Source of the DNA: Chitinophagales bacterium | GTDB taxonomy: Bacteria > Bacteroidota > Bacteroidia > Chitinophagales > Chitinophagaceae | Direction: 5' to 3' | DNA length: 63,942 nt | Assembly: GCA_015654595.1 (NCBI GenBank) | Contig: JAATGQ010000112.1 | Coordinates: 1-63,942, forward strand | In this document: in pieces, positions 60,389 to 63,942 of the stretch | Layout of the letters: every line of letters starts with the position of its first letter | Position numbering within the stretch: the stretch's first letter is position 1 | Made by a program: the position numbers and the translations under genes | The notes under the pieces: generated by a model | The model's input: only the letters and a program-made list of their open reading frames with translations | Database searches by the model: none | Told to the model about the DNA's origin: nothing

Positions 60389-61332
60389 CCCGAAAATTCG
60401 TGTCGGAACGGAGCGCCGGATTGATCATAGACCGCCTTTTTGCCTGTTTTGTCGACAAAACTATATTCCATCCTGGTCAACGATTGATCGTCTTTCAGCT
60501 GAAAGAATGCCCTCGGCCAGATCTGGATCTGCCATTTGTTGTTTCCTATCGGCGCCAGTCTTGTTGCCGGGGTTGCATCGGAAATTTTGATGGCCTGTTT
60601 GTCTTTTGTGTATGCGGTAGCCTGTATATATATGGCTGAAGCGTCTGTTAAGTTCGTTGGGCGGGCGTTGCCATCAAATGTTATGGTGAGGTAGTCGTTG
60701 TCGACACAGGCTATGGGTACGATTGTCGCCGTTTGGGGATGAGAAAAGTCGATCATCTGCCCTTTACCTCCTATGATATGCAGATCCTTTGTGTAAAAAG
60801 GGTTGTCTATCGGGTCTATTACGTCTTCTGCCGTCGCATAGTAACCCAGCCTGACAATTTCATTCCGCATTCCTGTTTTGGTTACGACTTTTATCGTTCC
60901 TTTTACTATGGGGCCGCCGTTGGCTGCCGGAAAGGTAGCGTCTGTCTGAAAGGTGATCCATTCCATGTCTTTGAGGACGTTAACCCCGATCCCAAATCTG
61001 CCGTGTAACAATGCCGGCCAGGCCGTATTGCCTCTCATCGCCAGGGTATCCGGCGACACAAGACTCATTTTTCCGTCACCTCTGTCACTTGTATAGGTGA
61101 CGGTTGTATTCGCGGTAGCGTGCCAGTCCCGCGGCGCCAGGAATCCAAAATAGATCCGGTCTTTAGGATTATCTTTCGTTTGCTGGATCTGCATTTTTAC
61201 CGATATGGTAATCGTTTGTCCCGGCTGGGCGGTGGATGGCTGATCGACTTCATCGATGGTGATACAGCCGGCCAACAGGCATAGGAGCATCAGGATAGCA
61301 AAAGAGGAGGCTTTTTTCCTTACTGGGATCAT
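60382..61332 (-). CDS. DUF4961-like lipoprotein, 316 aa
   Basis: Lipobox LLAGC (Cys23). Ig-like beta-rich sequence with the DUF4961 layout: an N-terminal beta domain to about residue 170 (TITISVKMQIQQTKDNPKDR, GMRNEIVRLGYYAT) and a C-terminal domain with ATAYTKDKQAIKISDATPAT. Such surface lipoproteins lie downstream of susC/susD pairs and bind glycans. It overlaps the convergent TonB-type gene by 7 bp, and its start overlaps the DUF5004 stop as ATGA. Confidence 0.75.
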   Translation of the reverse strand: MIPVRKKASSFAILMLLCLLAGCITIDEVDQPSTAQPGQTITISVKMQIQQTKDNPKDRIYFGFLAPRDWHATANTTVTYTSDRGDGKMSLVSPDTLAMRGNTAWPALLHGRFGIGVNVLKDMEWITFQTDATFPAANGGPIVKGTIKVVTKTGMRNEIVRLGYYATAEDVIDPIDNPFYTKDLHIIGGKGQMIDFSHPQTATIVPIACVDNDYLTITFDGNARPTNLTDASAIYIQATAYTKDKQAIKISDATPATRLAPIGNNKWQIQIWPRAFFQLKDDQSLTRMEYSFVDKTGKKAVYDQSGAPFRHEFSGQ

Positions 61333-61778
61333 GGTTTAGCTTTTTCTTTTGAGGCTATTTTTTTCAGAATATAGTGATAGGTGTTGTCGCTGCCTGTGGT
61401 AAAATTGGCTATAAGAGCAACGCTGTCTCCTAGGGCGTTGGCTTGCATTTCATATACGTCTTTATCTGCGGCTCCGTGTGGAGTCAAGACGATAATATTC
61501 TGTTGTTTTGTGGTCCAGACTCCGTTCCTGGTCACAGCAAATAGCGCGGTTTTTTCGACGGTATAGGACCCGTCTTTATTCAGGGTGATCAGCAGCCGGC
61601 CAAAGTCGCAGCCGTTAGTAATGTCGTCAAGATTACGAACGGCTTTAGTGATCTTCCATTCACCAGCGTATCGCGCGAATGTCTCCTCGTTTTGTTTTGG
61701 GCTCTGTGTGCATGCGCCGGTCAGGCAGGCCAACAAGAGAGCGGCCATTAAATTGCGGTTGGGATTTCTATTGCTCAT
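61329..61778 (-). CDS. DUF5004/lipocalin-like lipoprotein, 149 aa
   Basis: Lipobox LTGAC (Cys23). The mature part has the short beta-barrel pattern of lipocalin-like DUF5004 (YAGEWKITKAVRN, GRLLITLNKDGSYTVEKT, NGVWTTKQQNIIVLTPHG). It is coupled to both neighbours by 4-bp overlaps, so the three genes are one operon. It likely assists glycan binding at the surface. Confidence 0.75.
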   Translation of the reverse strand: MSNRNPNRNLMAALLLACLTGACTQSPKQNEETFARYAGEWKITKAVRNLDDITNGCDFGRLLITLNKDGSYTVEKTALFAVTRNGVWTTKQQNIIVLTPHGAADKDVYEMQANALGDSVALIANFTTGSDNTYHYILKKIASKEKAKP

Positions 61779-63942
61779 TGCCAGTATTTATTAAAGTCGC
61801 CTGCTTCTACCTCAGCGTCATGGTCAAAGATCTGATAGTCGTGCCAGCCTGAGAAAGTGAGGTCTACGAGGACATTGGATGTGATCCGATTGGAATTAGA
61901 TCCGATCACCAGCACATATTTACCGGGGCTGACAGGATTAGGGTAGATCATAATATAGCTCAGATCCTTTCCCTCATACATTTTTTTCCCTATGCAAACA
62001 GAGTCCGCATTCACGTGCAAGGGAATCCCCTTCCAGATCTGGCGTAGAATCGGATTTGCGCTGTCGGCTCCCATAAGGATCAGGTTATAATCCTGCACAT
62101 CCGATTGCGTCAGTTCCCGGTCTGTCTTATCGGGTATAGAATCCCGGAGAAAGTCTATGCGCCAGCTTTTACGAAGCGTGTCGATTGCATTTCCCCATTT
62201 GGTCTTCTCGCTTACTGTGCCGGAGGAGCCTCTGACCAATAAAACCGGAGAGGTAAAAAAGTCGTTGACAGGGCCTTCTGTCGCGCTGTTCTTTTTGCCA
62301 TGGGCGGCCGGATCGGATGGCAGGAGGTCCAGCGTCAGCCTGCCGTTCCTGGCAAGATCGTTGTAAAATGACCTGCCATTGATCTTTACTTCGATCTTTT
62401 TTGCGGGATCGAGATGGAGTTGGCTGATATCGAGCGATAGTGCCGTCACGTTTGCAGCCTGGATGTCTATGGAGTTTTCGGGTCGGTTAATGGTAGCGGT
62501 TACCAACGCTTTTTTGCCGTAAATCAGATCGTCAATCGTCACCCAAAATGCCTTGTTGTATTTTAACTGCCAGGTCGAGAGCCAGACAGTATCGGGGATG
62601 CGTTTTACTTTTCCATTATAGAATGCGAAGAGCTTATTCAGGATCTTGTTGTCAGGCATGAGGTCCGTAAAGAAAAGATCGGTCCCCTTGCGCACATATA
62701 AAGTATCCAGCTTTGCGTTGCCTCCAAGTTGTGAGATCTCTCTGCAAAGCCGTGCCGATCTGGCGAAGCTCGTTTTTTCATCGTTGATCGAATGGATGAT
62801 GCGGGTCGAGAAATTGCGATAGTTCTCGACAGTATTGTAAAAATCATAATTGAGCGATCCCATCGGCGTCGCTTTCAGGTCTTCGGGTTTGACGTCGTCG
62901 GGGATTGCTGGTCCTTCCACTCCTACAGCGGCAAAAAAAGAGGGGCATTTGCTCGCCATGTATAAGGAAAGCTCTCCACCTGCGCAGTCCCCATAAGCAT
63001 ATACCCGATTGTCGTCGATGGCATAGTCCTTTTTCACCGCTTGGAGCGTTTTGGCGACCAGATCCGGAAACATCCTTGTAAGATTGTGGTTGGTGTAGAT
63101 CCTATAGCTGGACCAGATAACCGCGAATTTATATTTATCGGCCAGCCTCATCACATATTCGATACGGTTGATATCCGACACGTAGGTGCTGATGGTAAAT
63201 TCGCGGATACCTGTCTCGTGCGGCAGCATCATTACGAGCGGGATCGGATTGTTTCGGTGATAGCTTTGGGGGATATAGATCATGTAGGTCTCAGAGGCAT
63301 AGGATGACGAGGACTGTCCCCGGAGATGCAGACCGGGAACGTCCGTGATCGTTTCATCACCATTTTTGAAGTGCCTGTACATGTCGGACATTTCGTAGAG
63401 GACGCGTGTCACCTTCCGTTCATAAGCGTTGTCGTGGTCTATTTTCACCGAATCGACGTAGCTCATGCGGTGGATCAGCAGGTCGATATTCTCCCTGAAC
63501 CTTGCATTTGATTGTAATTTTTCTACTGAAGCGCGGAAGTTCCGGAAGTAATTTTCATAGTCTCCGTAAAAGATATATTGTCTGAACGTCTGATCGTCGG
63601 TGGTAAGGGCAACGGCATAAGGGCCCTCCTGCTTCAGGTCTCCGAGATCGACCGTCCAGGCTCTTTCCGAAGGAAGGTTTCGCTGCAGGATCATCTGGCC
63701 GTTGAGATCAGTGATAGCTACCCGAACCGGCTTTTCGGCGTTGATCTGGGGCTGAAACAGCTTAAGTTTCAGGCTGTCGCCCTTCCTGACGAGGTAGTGT
63801 TCACAAATACTCGAGTAGTTTTCACCCAGCCAGTTGTCGTTGGCGTATTTCAGGGAAGCGATCTTCAGAAAGAATTTCCATTCACCGGCAACATGGTTCA
63901 ATTTGGCGAGCAGGAAGTTATCACCCTTTTTCAGATGGACTT
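61775..63942 (-). CDS. Esterase/prolyl-oligopeptidase-type hydrolase, 5' end beyond the window
   Basis: The reading frame runs off the right edge (KVHLKKGDNFLLAKLNHVAG continues past 63901), so the start lies outside. Residues around the middle show the alpha/beta-hydrolase fold: PLVMMLPHETG, VIWSSYR and VYAYGDCAGGELSLYMAS, where the nucleophile elbow reads G-D-C-A-G with Cys in place of Ser. The N-terminal part is beta-rich (YLVRKGDSLKLKLFQPQ, NLNGQMILQ), probably a carbohydrate-binding-like module. Operon with DUF5004 and DUF4961 genes. A truncated copy is present at 49881-49994. Confidence 0.75.
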   Translation of the reverse strand, partial: VHLKKGDNFLLAKLNHVAGEWKFFLKIASLKYANDNWLGENYSSICEHYLVRKGDSLKLKLFQPQINAEKPVRVAITDLNGQMILQRNLPSERAWTVDLGDLKQEGPYAVALTTDDQTFRQYIFYGDYENYFRNFRASVEKLQSNARFRENIDLLIHRMSYVDSVKIDHDNAYERKVTRVLYEMSDMYRHFKNGDETITDVPGLHLRGQSSSSYASETYMIYIPQSYHRNNPIPLVMMLPHETGIREFTISTYVSDINRIEYVMRLADKYKFAVIWSSYRIYTNHNLTRMFPDLVAKTLQAVKKDYAIDDNRVYAYGDCAGGELSLYMASKCPSFFAAVGVEGPAIPDDVKPEDLKATPMGSLNYDFYNTVENYRNFSTRIIHSINDEKTSFARSARLCREISQLGGNAKLDTLYVRKGTDLFFTDLMPDNKILNKLFAFYNGKVKRIPDTVWLSTWQLKYNKAFWVTIDDLIYGKKALVTATINRPENSIDIQAANVTALSLDISQLHLDPAKKIEVKINGRSFYNDLARNGRLTLDLLPSDPAAHGKKNSATEGPVNDFFTSPVLLVRGSSGTVSEKTKWGNAIDTLRKSWRIDFLRDSIPDKTDRELTQSDVQDYNLILMGADSANPILRQIWKGIPLHVNADSVCIGKKMYEGKDLSYIMIYPNPVSPGKYVLVIGSNSNRITSNVLVDLTFSGWHDYQIFDHDAEVEAGDFNKYWQ
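63809..63922. repeat. 114-bp direct repeat, right copy
   Basis: Matches 49881-49994 with about six differences and the same orientation. It lies inside the edge esterase gene; the left copy is a stump. The two enclose 13.8 kb that includes the peptide operon. Confidence 0.85.

Overview
The window comes from the chromosome of a Bacteroidota bacterium, most likely of the order Chitinophagales. This follows from the SusC/SusD pair with an ECF sigma factor, TonB-linked outer-membrane proteins with carboxypeptidase-regulatory plugs, a DprE1-like oxidoreductase, DUF6056, DUF4961 and DUF5004 proteins, Bacteroidota-type mobilization genes and integrase, and the rimP-nusA-infB order. I cannot name the species.

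Positions 1-17.3 kb are mostly core genes. They include a small lipoprotein pair, a MurG-like glycosyltransferase, a SixA-type phosphatase, a PurF-type amidotransferase flanked by two near-paralogous LuxR-type response regulators (one next to a PAS/GAF histidine kinase), a SurA-like chaperone, infB-nusA-rimP, and small membrane proteins separated by unusual GC-rich repeats. Positions 17.4-24.5 kb form a glycan-uptake locus: ECF sigma factor, a very short FecR-like protein, SusC with a duplicated N-terminal segment, SusD and a LamG lipoprotein.

Positions 24.7-45.9 kb are the most rearranged part. An intact CAU tRNA (24717, + strand) and an intact tRNA-Asn (31786, - strand) enclose mobilization and replication genes: HTH/excisionase-like protein, VirE-type ATPase, Toprim primase, MobC and relaxase. 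About 10 kb of ordinary genes follow (Rieske, hflX, porin, DUF6056, DprE1-like, Crp, nth, L,D-transpeptidase, a DUF4365 pair). A second element arm then carries a RuvC-fold gene, a kinase, a 51-residue gene and a tyrosine integrase. Its two ends are 3' fragments of the same two tRNAs, each inverted relative to its intact copy. Flipping the middle block would restore two conventional tRNA-integrated elements, so the block looks inverted between two related elements, or the assembly was joined wrongly at repeats.

Positions 46.4-50.8 kb hold an AT-rich accessory patch (dehydratase-like, esterase, LysR) and a decayed IS3-family transposase beside a 114-bp copy of the gene at the right edge. A DUF4236 protein follows. 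Positions 52.6-60.4 kb hold the best candidate for an undescribed system: two tiny exported peptides sharing an ADDEGG start and a C-x7-C pair, then a tightly overlapping operon of a membrane-anchored propeller-like protein, a MauE-like redox membrane protein, an O-antigen-ligase-like membrane protein, a second propeller protein and a TonB-type outer-membrane barrel. I infer export, oxidation and surface handling of small peptides. The window closes with a DUF4961/DUF5004/esterase operon that runs off the edge and is probably the tail of another SusCD locus.
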